A stretch of 10,294 nt of DNA from the NCBI GenBank assembly GCA_007125835.1, contig SLCJ01000186.1:1-10294 (forward strand), written 5' to 3'. The notes beneath the pieces were generated by a model, which did no database searches, was not told the origin of the DNA, and was given only the letters and a program-made list of their open reading frames with translations. Shown here one piece after another: positions 1 to 6,897 of this stretch. Source of the stretch: Verrucomicrobiales bacterium. Lineage in GTDB: Bacteria; Verrucomicrobiota; Verrucomicrobiia; Verrucomicrobiales; SLCJ01. Every line of letters begins with the position of its first letter. Position 1 is the first letter of the stretch. The position numbers and the translations under genes were made by a program.

Positions 1-644
1 CCGGCAACGCCGCCCCATTCACGGCGGGCAAGGAGGCCTGGGTCTGGGGGCGGAAGGGCGGTGCGGGTTCCGAGGAGTGGATTCTTTTCCGCGCTCCCTC
101 CTGGACATGGCCCAACACGGGTTTTCCGGGGCCCCAGCTCGATCCCTGGGAGGCGAAGGACGCAACCGTCGTGGTCGCCGGTGCGGTCAATGCCGCAGGC
201 AGCCCCTTCCTGATGCAGTCCGAAGCGGTCGTCTCCGGCCTTGACTACAATACCTGGCGCGCCGCCAAACTCGACGGCGAACCGCTGGACGCACCCGGCG
301 ACGACCCGGATGGCGACGGCATGACCAACCTGGAAGAATTTGTGTTCGGCACGGATCCGCTCGTGCCGGGCGGACGCCCCCAATTCGAGCAGGGCTTGTT
401 CGAGACGGGCGGAGAGACCTTCCGCACCCTTCGCATCCCACGCTTGGCTGACAGGCTGGCTGAAATCGAGGTGCAGGTGTCGGAGGATTTGGTGGCTTGG
501 CTGGGAGGGGACGAGAACGGAGAGGTGATCGAAATTCTGGAGGACGAGGCCGGGTTCCTTCTCGTGCGCGATTTGGAGCCGGTGTCCTCCCATCCTACCA
601 GGTTCTACCGCCTGCGGATCTCGCTTCCCGGAGAGGATGGCTGA
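1..644 (+). CDS. C-terminal part of a probable secreted/surface protein with a Ca-binding DxDGDG module (5' end outside window)
   Basis: The reading frame is open from base 3, with no stop before the TGA at 642-644, so the gene begins upstream of the window. A GTG at 171 is only an internal codon. The visible 213 codons contain a Trp-rich stretch (bases about 45-150), then an EF-hand/thrombospondin-type-3-like loop DPDGDGMTNLEE at 303-338 followed by a GTDP motif. A beta-rich tail then ends in FYRLRIS. That order (aspartate-rich calcium loop, 'GTDP', then a C-terminal domain ending in FYRL) is common at the C-terminus of large exported proteins of Verrucomicrobiota and Planctomycetota. Calcium binding at the loop is expected from the motif. 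The function of the whole protein cannot be read from this fragment. It is convergent with the YqgE-family gene, with 127 bp between them. Confidence 0.75.
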   Translation, partial: GNAAPFTAGKEAWVWGRKGGAGSEEWILFRAPSWTWPNTGFPGPQLDPWEAKDATVVVAGAVNAAGSPFLMQSEAVVSGLDYNTWRAAKLDGEPLDAPGDDPDGDGMTNLEEFVFGTDPLVPGGRPQFEQGLFETGGETFRTLRIPRLADRLAEIEVQVSEDLVAWLGGDENGEVIEILEDEAGFLLVRDLEPVSSHPTRFYRLRISLPGEDG

Positions 645-682
645 GCCCCCCGATTGTGCTCCTCCCCAATTTCCGATGATCC

Positions 683-707
683 CTGTAGCGGCGGTCTGCG
701 ACTGCCG
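683..707 (+). repeat. REP-like element 1 (CTGTAGCGG foot plus hairpin)
   Basis: This lies in the 127-bp gap between two convergent genes. CTGTAGCGG occupies 683-691. An 8-bp stem is formed by CGGCGGTC (689-696) and GACTGCCG (700-707) around the loop TGC, with one G-U wobble. A GTAG tetranucleotide directly 5' of a short GC-rich hairpin is the hallmark of REP elements recognised by RAYT transposases. The same 9-mer, or an 8/9 match to it, recurs in two other intergenic regions of this window. It might also stop transcription of one of the convergent genes, but no T-tract follows on either strand. Confidence 0.5.
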
Positions 708-771
708 GATTCTGATGATCTGGCGGGTGGAGCCCCCCTGAATGGCGGCGCTTCACGCAAAAAATGCCCCC

Positions 772-1356
772 TCAATTGTGCTCCGGATGTTCTGGAGTCA
801 GGGAAAGAAGGTGATGATAGGGACTGATGTCGCGGAGCACGCGCGGCCAGAGTTGGCGGATGGATTCGGGGTCGGGGTCGGCCAGCGCCGGGGTGGGGGA
901 GGAGAGGATCCAGGTGTCGCCGTCGATCTCGTCCCGAAGCTGGTCGGGGTCCCAGCCGGAATGTCCGGCGTAGGCCCGCACGTCGAGGCCCCGACGACAA
1001 GCCGACTCCGCCGCCCCGGCGGATGGCAGGGTCGAGAAGGAAAAGCACCGCTTTTCCGAATCCCACCCCATGCTGGCAAACACAAGCCGATCGGTGGCGA
1101 CCGGACCGCCACGGAATACCGGAACCTCCAGCAGTTCCTCGCCCGCGTCGAGTATGGTGAGGTCGCTCACCTTGCAGTCTGCCGGTTGGTTGAGCACAAA
1201 GCCCAGCGCGCCTTGGCTGTTGTCATCGACCAGAAGGACCACGCTGCGCTGGAAGTTCGGGTCGCGGAGGCCCGGGCAGGCGATCAGGAGCTTGCCGGCG
1301 TGGCATGAATTGGCGTCGTCTCCGCCTGCCATGGAATTGAAGTGGGCACGACTCAT
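772..1356 (-). CDS. YqgE/AlgH family protein (UPF0301)
   Basis: A 194-residue protein if started at the ATG at 1356. Family signatures are clear: LLIACPGLRDPNF at residues 23-35, SVVLL and GALGFVLNQP at 38-58, FRGGPV at 81-86, and AYAGHSGWDPDQL at 128-140 followed by DGDTWIL. These cover the full UPF0301 domain, which is normally about 185-190 residues, so the gene looks intact. The biochemical role of the family is not established. AlgH has been linked to alginate regulation in Pseudomonas, but that should not be carried over here. Longer in-frame starts exist at 1407 (ATG) and 1416 (TTG), and a shorter one at 1332 (ATG). I prefer 1356 because the domain starts shortly after it, and a GGGGGAG lies about 16 bases upstream, although that spacing is long. 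Confidence 0.9.
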   Translation of the reverse strand: MSRAHFNSMAGGDDANSCHAGKLLIACPGLRDPNFQRSVVLLVDDNSQGALGFVLNQPADCKVSDLTILDAGEELLEVPVFRGGPVATDRLVFASMGWDSEKRCFSFSTLPSAGAAESACRRGLDVRAYAGHSGWDPDQLRDEIDGDTWILSSPTPALADPDPESIRQLWPRVLRDISPYHHLLSLTPEHPEHN

Positions 1357-1427
1357 AAACTTTGCCGGGTGACTCCCCCGACCCATCAGAATGCGCCGGA
1401 TCCGCATGCTGCGCAATGGGAAAGAGA

Positions 1428-1451
1428 GTATTGGCCCTGGTAAGCCAATGC
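1428..1451. other. Hairpin in the leader region of the YqgE-family gene
   Basis: A perfect 6-bp inverted repeat ATTGGC (1430-1435) / GCCAAT (1444-1449) surrounds an 8-nt loop. It extends to 8 bp with one wobble pair. On the + strand it is followed by TTTT (1452-1455), and on the - strand by a pyrimidine-rich stretch with no U-run. No + strand gene ends here, so a classical terminator role is not obvious. It lies between the end of the HAD gene (1565) and the YqgE-family start, on the path of leftward transcription. It could be a weak terminator, a leader hairpin, or chance. The rest of the 208-bp gap shows no recognisable promoter or gene. Confidence 0.3.
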
Positions 1452-1564
1452 TTTTCCATCAACAGTGTCTGAGTGCGCAAAGAGCGTTGAGGGGCGGGAA
1501 AACAGCGTCCTGGCAGGGTGCCGAAGTGTTTGAAATCAATGGGAATCTATGAGATACCCAGATC

Positions 1565-2269
1565 TCAGGCATCAAGAAGCTCAAGAAGGGAAGTTGGCTC
1601 CTCCAGCGAGGTGAGCAAGAGATCAGGCTCGTGGAGAGCTAACTCCGCAGCGGAGAAGCCGCCGGTCGCCACCGCAACAGCCGCCGCACCCAAGTGGCGG
1701 GCGCAGTGAATGTCGCGCGGCGTGTCGCCAATGATCACCACCCGGGTCGGTTCAAACGTGTGGCCGCGACCTGCAGCGCGCTCGAGCGCAACCGGCCCGA
1801 GTCGGTTGCGGTCGGGGTGGTCGTCACCATAGGCGCCGATATCGAATTCAAAGTGCCCGGCCAAACCATAGCTCGTCATCTTGATCTCAGCTCCGCAGCG
1901 GGTGTTTCCGGTGAGTAGGCCCAGCAGGTGTTCATTCCGCTCGCGGAGGAGGTCTAGGAGAGACTCGACTCCCGGCAGCACCCTGCCTTCCTTCTTCGGG
2001 CCCCCTTCCAACTCAATCCGGAGGTGGTCCGTGTAAATCGAGAAAAAGTGTGAGCGCAGGCCGGGAGGCTCGGCTTCCCCGCGCCGGGCGAGAAAGTCCT
2101 CGAACAGTCCGTGATCGGTGGCCCCGGCCAGGTCGAGAGGCAGATCGCCGTCGCCAGGGAGTTCGAATACCTCGCGAAAGGCCCTGCTGAGTGCGCGCAG
2201 CCCCGCACCATCCGTGTGAAGGAGAGTTTGGTCGATATCGAAAAGGAGAAACTTGCGCGGCCTGGACAT
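1565..2269 (-). CDS. HAD-superfamily hydrolase (phosphoglycolate-phosphatase-like)
   Basis: A 234-residue protein from the ATG at 2269. All four HAD motifs are present: motif I DIDQT (D11 nucleophile, D13), motif II LLTGNT (T120), motif III K130, and motif IV GDTPRD (D182, D186). A helical cap of about 85 residues lies between motifs I and II, as in subfamily I phosphatases. These enzymes cleave phosphate from small molecules via a phospho-aspartate. Overall pattern and length resemble phosphoglycolate phosphatase-like (Gph) enzymes, but the substrate cannot be read from sequence. A longer GTG start at 2323 would add 18 proline-rich residues before motif I. I prefer 2269 because motif I normally sits within the first 15 residues. 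Neither start has a strong Shine-Dalgarno sequence. It is divergent from the GHMP kinase gene (91-bp gap), so shared regulation is possible. Confidence 0.9.
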   Translation of the reverse strand: MSRPRKFLLFDIDQTLLHTDGAGLRALSRAFREVFELPGDGDLPLDLAGATDHGLFEDFLARRGEAEPPGLRSHFFSIYTDHLRIELEGGPKKEGRVLPGVESLLDLLRERNEHLLGLLTGNTRCGAEIKMTSYGLAGHFEFDIGAYGDDHPDRNRLGPVALERAAGRGHTFEPTRVVIIGDTPRDIHCARHLGAAAVAVATGGFSAAELALHEPDLLLTSLEEPTSLLELLDA

Positions 2270-2325
2270 GGAAAACGAAGGGTTGGGAAGGGGAGGGATG
2301 AGGTGAGATGCGAGTGAAGGCACTT

Positions 2326-2350
2326 GGCAGCGGCGGGAAGACCGCTACAG
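2326..2350 (-). repeat. REP-like element 2 (CTGTAGCGG foot plus hairpin)
   Basis: Read on the - strand, this begins CTGTAGCGG (complement of 2342-2350), the same 9-mer as element 1. The arms AGCGG (2329-2333) and CCGCT (2342-2346) form a 5-bp stem around an 8-nt loop. It sits in the 91-bp divergent intergenic region, 10 bases before the ATG of the GHMP kinase gene, so it could affect initiation there. Assignment rests on the shared foot motif and intergenic position. Confidence 0.4.
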
Positions 2351-2360
2351 TAGCCGGTGC

Positions 2361-3368
2361 ATGATCATACGCTCTACAAGCCATGCCCGCGCCGGATTGA
2401 TCGGAAATCCATCCGACGGGTATTTCGGTAAAACCATTTCCTTCATCATCCGCAACATGGAGGCCGAAGTGCTGCTGTGGGAATCGCCGGAACTCGAAAT
2501 TCTCCCCGCAGCCAGGGACCATTCGGTGTTCCAGTCCCTCGATCACCTCGCCGAGGATGTGCGTGTTTTCGGATATTATGGCGGGATCCGGCTTCTGAAA
2601 GCCACCGCGAAAGGATTTTTTGACTACTGCCAGAGGGAGGGGGTGCGATTGGACAGGCGCAATTTCACTCTCCGTTACCAAAGCAAGATACCACCACAGG
2701 TGGGCATGGCCGGCTCAAGCGCCATCATTACTGCGGCACTGCGGGCAATGATGGCCTTCTATGGCGTGGAGGTGCCCAAACACACTCTCCCGAACCTGAT
2801 TCTGTCGGTCGAGCGCGATGAACTCAACATTCCGGCGGGGCTTCAGGATCGCGTGATTCAAGCCTACGAGGGGCTGGTTTACATGGACTTCCAGCGCGAG
2901 CTGATGGAAGGGCGCGGATACGGCGAGTACGAGGAACTGGACCCGACCCTGCTGCCTCCGCTTTACGTGGCCTACAACACGAGACTCTCCGAGGGCACCG
3001 AGGTCTTCCACAATGACATCCGCGGGCGCTTCGAACGTGGCGAAGAGGCAGTGATCGACGCCATGCGGAAATGGGCCTCCCTGGCCGAGGAAGTGAGGTC
3101 GCTTCTCGTGGCGGGACGCGGCAGTGAAATTGGCCCTTTGCTCGACGCCAATTTCGATCTGCGTCGACAGATCTACCGCATCGGCGAGGGAAACCTGCGC
3201 ATGGTCGAAACAGCACGCTCCCTCGGCGCATCGGCGAAATTCACCGGATCGGGCGGGGCGATCGTCGGCACATACAACGGAGAGGAAATGTTCCAGGCGC
3301 TGGTCACAAGTCTCGAGCCCCTCGGAGTGAAGGTCATCAAACCAGCCATTTCGCCTCTTGGCCAATGA
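2361..3368 (+). CDS. GHMP-family sugar kinase, glucuronokinase-like
   Basis: A 335-residue protein with the three GHMP motifs in order. Motif 1 is GLIGNPSDG at 12-20. The phosphate-binding loop is PPQVGMAGSSAI at 111-122. The C-terminal motif 3 is KFTGSGGAIVG at 293-303. A GLQDR segment at 160-164 places a candidate catalytic Asp at D163. The N-terminal 'ARAGLIGNPSDGYFGKTIS' closely resembles my recollection of plant glucuronokinase (RVGLLGNPSD-Y-G-TIS), which phosphorylates D-glucuronate at C1 using ATP. Mevalonate, heptose and other sugar kinases share the fold, so the substrate is inferred. Length is normal for the family and nothing is truncated. The ATG at 2361 is the first in-frame start after the divergent promoter region, and no strong Shine-Dalgarno sequence is visible. 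The 3' end converges on the lipoprotein hydrolase gene with only 23 bp between stop codons. Confidence 0.88.
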   Translation: MIIRSTSHARAGLIGNPSDGYFGKTISFIIRNMEAEVLLWESPELEILPAARDHSVFQSLDHLAEDVRVFGYYGGIRLLKATAKGFFDYCQREGVRLDRRNFTLRYQSKIPPQVGMAGSSAIITAALRAMMAFYGVEVPKHTLPNLILSVERDELNIPAGLQDRVIQAYEGLVYMDFQRELMEGRGYGEYEELDPTLLPPLYVAYNTRLSEGTEVFHNDIRGRFERGEEAVIDAMRKWASLAEEVRSLLVAGRGSEIGPLLDANFDLRRQIYRIGEGNLRMVETARSLGASAKFTGSGGAIVGTYNGEEMFQALVTSLEPLGVKVIKPAISPLGQ

Positions 3369-3391
3369 CCCGCCCGACTCTGGCATGGGGT

Positions 3392-5077
3392 TCACTGGCC
3401 CCCTTCGGCATCCTGCAACAGCAGGCGCTTGATCTCCTCAAGCGTCGCAGGATGTTCTGTCGCGCTGTGATCCGAAGGCACGACCAATTCAGAGACGGCA
3501 AAAGGTAGGTGCGAACTCCAATAGGGAACAATGCCGTCCGAAGATTCCTCAAGGGGGCCGGGTAGGCCACGATTCCCTATGATGGAGTGCGCGGGAGCCT
3601 CAGTCGGCAAAGGTGCCAGCCCCTGAAGGAAATGTGAGGAAGGGGACAGCCCGTCGGCACTGCTAGGCAAGCGGCGCTCGTCCATCACCCCGAAAGCCAC
3701 AAGAGGCGAGCTGGCCACGTAACCCGTCAGCTCAACCGGAAACCGGATCAAGCGTGTCAGGAAACGCACGGGCGCACGGGTGGCCACCGGACTGCCCCGG
3801 TGCGGCACCGCCACAAAAACCAACCGGCGCACCGCCGGGTCCGCCTCGAAAACCACCGAGCGACGGAAAATGTCGTCCTCCGGAACCGACTCCCAGGCTT
3901 TGTCCGCATTGTCTCCAAGGAAATAATCCCAGATGTGCCGCCCGCTGTTCGTGGCCTTGGTTCTAATCAGGATCCCCCCCATGCTGTGGCCGAGAAGAAC
4001 ATATCCATCGCTGAAGCCGTGCACTTCGCGCAGCTCGTCGAGACTGTCGCGAAGAAGTGTTCCAGAGAAGGAGGGAGGCAGACTTGTGGGGTAGGTGAAG
4101 GAGTAAAACTGATACCGGCCGCCGATCCCAGGTTCCGCATTCAACTCGTTGATCAAGTTCTTCCACATGTCGGGGGTGGAAAAAAGGCCGTGAACCAACA
4201 CCAAGGGAATGCGCTCGTCATCCGGATGCTCCAAGGCATAGAGGTCGGTTCGGGAAAGCCAGCCCGCCGGCCGAAACGCTGCCCGCAACGCACTTCGCGT
4301 CGCCCCGAACCTCGGAAAGGAAGTGGCCAGCGGAGCCGTGAAGTCCGCCGCCAAGGGCACAGACCTTCCCTCCACAATCAGTTCCTCCACCTGTCGCGGG
4401 TCGACTACCGAGAGCGTCGCGTTGCGCGGCTCTCCCCCCACGGGTGATTCGAAGGTCAAAAGGGCCGTAAGCGGCATACTATACCCCTCCGCACGACGGA
4501 AAGTGTCAGGCTTCACAAGAAGGCTTTGTAGAAATCCATCACGATCAAACGCAACAAGCGGCAGCCCCATGCCCTCACGGGTGATCCTACGGTCGAATCC
4601 GCTGCCAACGCGCACCTCCGAGGAGGGTCTGTAGCCGGGATACAACGCTAGCGCGCGGTGCGTGTTCTCCCCAAGCCGGAGCCGATAGGAATCACGCGGC
4701 CCCTCTACAACCCCACCCGCAGGCAACGCAAAGACCCCCTCGTCGGCCACAATTTCCATCAGCTGAATCAATGCGTCGTTATACACGCGCTCTGCTCGCC
4801 CGCATTCGTGGCTCAACACGCTTCCATCTCTCCTCCAATCCAGGTCCCAAGCGATCTCAGCGGCCAATAGCGCAAGGCCCGCCGCTTTTCCCGGGTCGCT
4901 CTCACGTGAAGCAGCACGCACCGCACCCTGTGCCACCCGTAACGAACTGCGATCAGGATCACGCTCCCCGGCCGGAGGAAGCGAGGCCAGGTCAACCGTT
5001 TGACACGACGAAATGACCAGAGCCAGCAGCATCGCAGCAACAGGGCATCGGGAAGAATGAAAGAGGGAAAGAGCCAT
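3392..5077 (-). CDS. Lipoprotein alpha/beta-hydrolase with a large N-terminal domain
   Basis: A 561-residue protein. An N-terminal lipoprotein signal ends in a lipobox ISSC with lipidated Cys at residue 25, so it should be exported and membrane-anchored. Residues about 40-270 form a domain I do not recognise. Residues about 285-555 are an alpha/beta-hydrolase fold: oxyanion-hole strand LVLVHGLFSTPDMW (292-305), nucleophile elbow LLGHSMGG (361-368, Ser365), PHRGSP at 425-430, candidate acid Asp514 in SSDGIVPYW, and candidate His537 or His542 in SDHSATEHP. The layout resembles extracellular lipases and PGAP1-like esterases. The substrate is unknown, with lipid or acyl ester hydrolysis the usual activity. 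The ATG at 5077 gives the signal peptide directly, although no good Shine-Dalgarno sequence precedes it. It is convergent with the sugar kinase and divergent from the OB-fold gene. Confidence 0.88.
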   Translation of the reverse strand: MALSLFHSSRCPVAAMLLALVISSCQTVDLASLPPAGERDPDRSSLRVAQGAVRAASRESDPGKAAGLALLAAEIAWDLDWRRDGSVLSHECGRAERVYNDALIQLMEIVADEGVFALPAGGVVEGPRDSYRLRLGENTHRALALYPGYRPSSEVRVGSGFDRRITREGMGLPLVAFDRDGFLQSLLVKPDTFRRAEGYSMPLTALLTFESPVGGEPRNATLSVVDPRQVEELIVEGRSVPLAADFTAPLATSFPRFGATRSALRAAFRPAGWLSRTDLYALEHPDDERIPLVLVHGLFSTPDMWKNLINELNAEPGIGGRYQFYSFTYPTSLPPSFSGTLLRDSLDELREVHGFSDGYVLLGHSMGGILIRTKATNSGRHIWDYFLGDNADKAWESVPEDDIFRRSVVFEADPAVRRLVFVAVPHRGSPVATRAPVRFLTRLIRFPVELTGYVASSPLVAFGVMDERRLPSSADGLSPSSHFLQGLAPLPTEAPAHSIIGNRGLPGPLEESSDGIVPYWSSHLPFAVSELVVPSDHSATEHPATLEEIKRLLLQDAEGGQ

Positions 5078-5104
5078 AGATGCGCTTGGCGGTAAGATCC
5101 AAAA

Positions 5105-5127
5105 CTATAGCGGACCGCAGCTATTGC
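5105..5127 (+). repeat. REP-like element 3, degenerate (CTATAGCGG foot plus hairpin)
   Basis: CTATAGCGG (5105-5113) matches the foot motif of the other two elements at 8 of 9 bases. ATAGC (5107-5111) and GCTAT (5120-5124) form a 5-bp stem around an 8-nt loop, and inside it GCGG/CCGC offers an alternative pairing. It lies 27 bases upstream of the lipoprotein gene start, in the 293-bp divergent gap 5078-5370. The rest of that gap shows no gene, clear promoter or terminator. Confidence 0.35.
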
Positions 5128-5370
5128 CACCACTCGAATTTCTCCGTTCTTGAAAAATCATGTCACGGAAGCCCCCTCATTCCCACCGACATGCCCCGCA
5201 AACGGAACCACAGCTCAAACCACAAGATCCCGGGTTCGAAACATCTCATCTGAATCGAAGGCCACGACCCGAAACCAAGCCCAACCCGACCTCCCACAAG
5301 ACGAAAACGATTGCCAAGCGCCGGGCCAATGTTTATCCTCGACGAGAGGAACTTCACCCCACCCACGATC

Positions 5371-5769
5371 ATGACCTTCCGACAAGTGCCCCTATTGATT
5401 GCTGCCTGTTTGATTCCCATGGGCACCGCCCTGTCGACTGACGGGCAGGCAAATGGCGATGCCCCAAAGACCAAGGACGAGACCCCCGAAGTCGGCAGCC
5501 ATGCCGAAATCACCGGCACCGTCCGCTCGGTTCTGGTCATGGATCGGTTTGGACACGTCATCATTCGCTTCGAGGACCACAAGGTCTACCTCTTCTGCCG
5601 CAGTGAGAATGTCGAAGAGGTCTTCAGCGGCCTGCCAGCCGAGGAAGCCGTCAGGCGCGGAGACCTGATCACCGCCCGCGGACGCGTCGAACTCTACCGT
5701 AACGATCCGCAAATCGTCCTCCGCTCGGCCGACCAAATCACCCTGCCAGAACGCCAGAACGACAACTAA
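5371..5769 (+). CDS. Small exported OB-fold protein
   Basis: A 132-residue protein from the ATG at 5371. The first 20-22 residues (MTFRQVPLLIAACLIPMGTA) form a short basic-then-hydrophobic export signal. An IAAC sequence with Cys13 fits a lipobox, but it is unusually close to the N-terminus, so a soluble secreted form is equally possible. Residues about 23-43 are a polar linker. Residues about 46-125 look like an OB-fold beta-barrel: ITGTVRSVLVMD, VIIRFEDHKVYLFC, GDLITARGRVELY, then NDPQIVLRSADQITL. The last segment resembles the closing strands of tRNA_anti/OB nucleic-acid-binding domains ('kg-PQIVv-sp-qI'). Exported OB-folds can bind DNA, oligosaccharide or metal, and no ligand can be assigned. 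Upstream in-frame starts at 5311 and 5329 would bury the signal behind 14-20 polar residues, so they are disfavoured. No clear Shine-Dalgarno sequence is seen. Confidence 0.75.
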   Translation: MTFRQVPLLIAACLIPMGTALSTDGQANGDAPKTKDETPEVGSHAEITGTVRSVLVMDRFGHVIIRFEDHKVYLFCRSENVEEVFSGLPAEEAVRRGDLITARGRVELYRNDPQIVLRSADQITLPERQNDN

Positions 5770-5805
5770 CCCGGTGCCAACCGCCAGGATACACCCAACC
5801 TCCAT

Positions 5806-5827
5806 AAATATGACCTGGCCAATATTT
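5806..5827. other. AT-rich inverted repeat upstream of the RAYT gene
   Basis: AAATAT (5806-5811) and ATATTT (5822-5827) form a 6-bp inverted repeat with a 10-nt spacer, followed by T5 at 5825-5829. It is an AT-rich island in GC-rich DNA, between the OB-fold gene stop (5769) and the RAYT start (5866). It could end the OB-fold transcript weakly or form part of the RAYT promoter. A TTGCGT (5833-5838) / TAGAGT (5855-5860) pair with 16-nt spacing lies just downstream, but it would place transcription start at the ATG. Tentative. Confidence 0.25.
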
Positions 5828-5865
5828 TTATCTTGCGTTGTGGGCTGGGCGCGGTAGAGTGGAGA

Positions 5866-6888
5866 ATGCTGAGACCAAGAGCGCTGGCGGAGCCCGGGCG
5901 GGCGGGGTTGTATCACGTGTGTTCGCGCGTGGTAGATAGGCGGGTGATTTTCGGCAAGCGCGAGCGGCGCAAGTTCATGGGACTGATGAAGGGCGGCGCG
6001 GCGTTTGCCGGGGTGGATTTGGTCAGCTGGGGCCTGATGGGCAATCATTTTCACCTGTTGGTGCGCGTTCTACCCGTGAATGCCGAAGAGTTGAGTGATG
6101 AGGAGGTTTTCTCACGAATGGAGCAGATTTATCAGCCGCCGCGGATGCGTCATTTCCGGGGCCTATGGGAGAGACTGGAGGGGGAGGAGGCTCGCCGTGT
6201 CTTTCTGGCACCATTCCGCGCCCGTATGGGAAATCTCAGTGATTTTGTGAAGACGCTGAAGCAGCGCTTTACGCAGTGGTTTAATCGGCGAACCGCTCGT
6301 GAGGGAACACTGTGGGAGGGGCGATTTTTTAGTGTGATGATCTCGCACAACGAGAGTGATGATGGCGGCGGTCTTGGTCTTCTGGCCCGCTTTGTCGCGG
6401 GATACATCGATTTGAATCCAGTGCGTGCGAAGGTTGTGCGGGAAGCGGATGATTGTGATTGGAGTGGTTTCGGTTCGGCTCTGCGGGGAGATGGGGAGGC
6501 GCTGGCCGGGATGCGGATCTTGTGGGGCAGCACGACAACGCGGGGCATGGATTCTCCACAGATTCTTGATCTTCACCGGGGCATGTTGGCGCGGGCACGT
6601 TTCCTTGACCGGGATGCAGAGGGCGCAGAGATGAGCAACAAGGTCGGTCATCCGGAGAAAAGCGACGACAGGGAATCGTCCCGGATTTGTGCTGCCCCTG
6701 ATGAAGGGGGTGTTGTTAAGGCGGGCGCGAGTGGCGGACAATTCGAGGCTGGACCGCCGGTTCAGGATGAAGCGTCCGCCGCCATGCAGCTGGAGGCCTG
6801 TGTGCTATCCCTCATGGGCAGGCGCTGCATGGCACTTACCAAGAGGCGGGCACTGGGTCAAAGCTGGATGCTGTCCCACATCGAGTGA
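5866..6888 (+). CDS. REP-associated tyrosine transposase (RAYT, IS200/Y1 HUH family) with long C-terminal tail
   Basis: A 340-residue protein from the ATG at 5866. YHVCSRVVDRRVIFG at 16-30 is the characteristic RAYT opening. The HUH metal-binding motif is GNHFHLLVRV (His61, His63). The catalytic tyrosine is Tyr180 in GYIDLNPVRAKVV. Between them is the usual LSDFVKTLKQRFTQWFNRR and GTLWEGRF region. RAYTs are single-copy, domesticated relatives of IS200 transposases that nick and join REP hairpins. The core ends near residue 205. The remaining 135 or so residues include a low-complexity, charged and glycine-rich stretch at about 245-300 that I cannot match. The start at 5866 is chosen because the family usually begins about 15 residues before YHV, with GGAG immediately upstream. 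No terminal inverted repeats or second transposase gene are seen, so this is not a full insertion sequence. Confidence 0.92.
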   Translation: MLRPRALAEPGRAGLYHVCSRVVDRRVIFGKRERRKFMGLMKGGAAFAGVDLVSWGLMGNHFHLLVRVLPVNAEELSDEEVFSRMEQIYQPPRMRHFRGLWERLEGEEARRVFLAPFRARMGNLSDFVKTLKQRFTQWFNRRTAREGTLWEGRFFSVMISHNESDDGGGLGLLARFVAGYIDLNPVRAKVVREADDCDWSGFGSALRGDGEALAGMRILWGSTTTRGMDSPQILDLHRGMLARARFLDRDAEGAEMSNKVGHPEKSDDRESSRICAAPDEGGVVKAGASGGQFEAGPPVQDEASAAMQLEACVLSLMGRRCMALTKRRALGQSWMLSHIE

Positions 6889-6897
6889 GAGAATGGC

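Noticed and set aside
742..1308. 188-codon + strand frame opposite the YqgE-family gene
   Set aside because: It is antisense to a protein with clear family motifs and has no independent support.
2013..2681. 222-codon - strand frame bridging the HAD and sugar-kinase genes
   Set aside because: It overlaps two well-supported genes and spans their divergent intergenic region. It has no recognisable domain.
5866..6888. RAYT gene as part of a complete IS200/IS605 insertion sequence
   Set aside because: There is no tnpB-like partner and no subterminal hairpins at recognisable element ends. The RAYT-specific opening motif points to a domesticated single gene.
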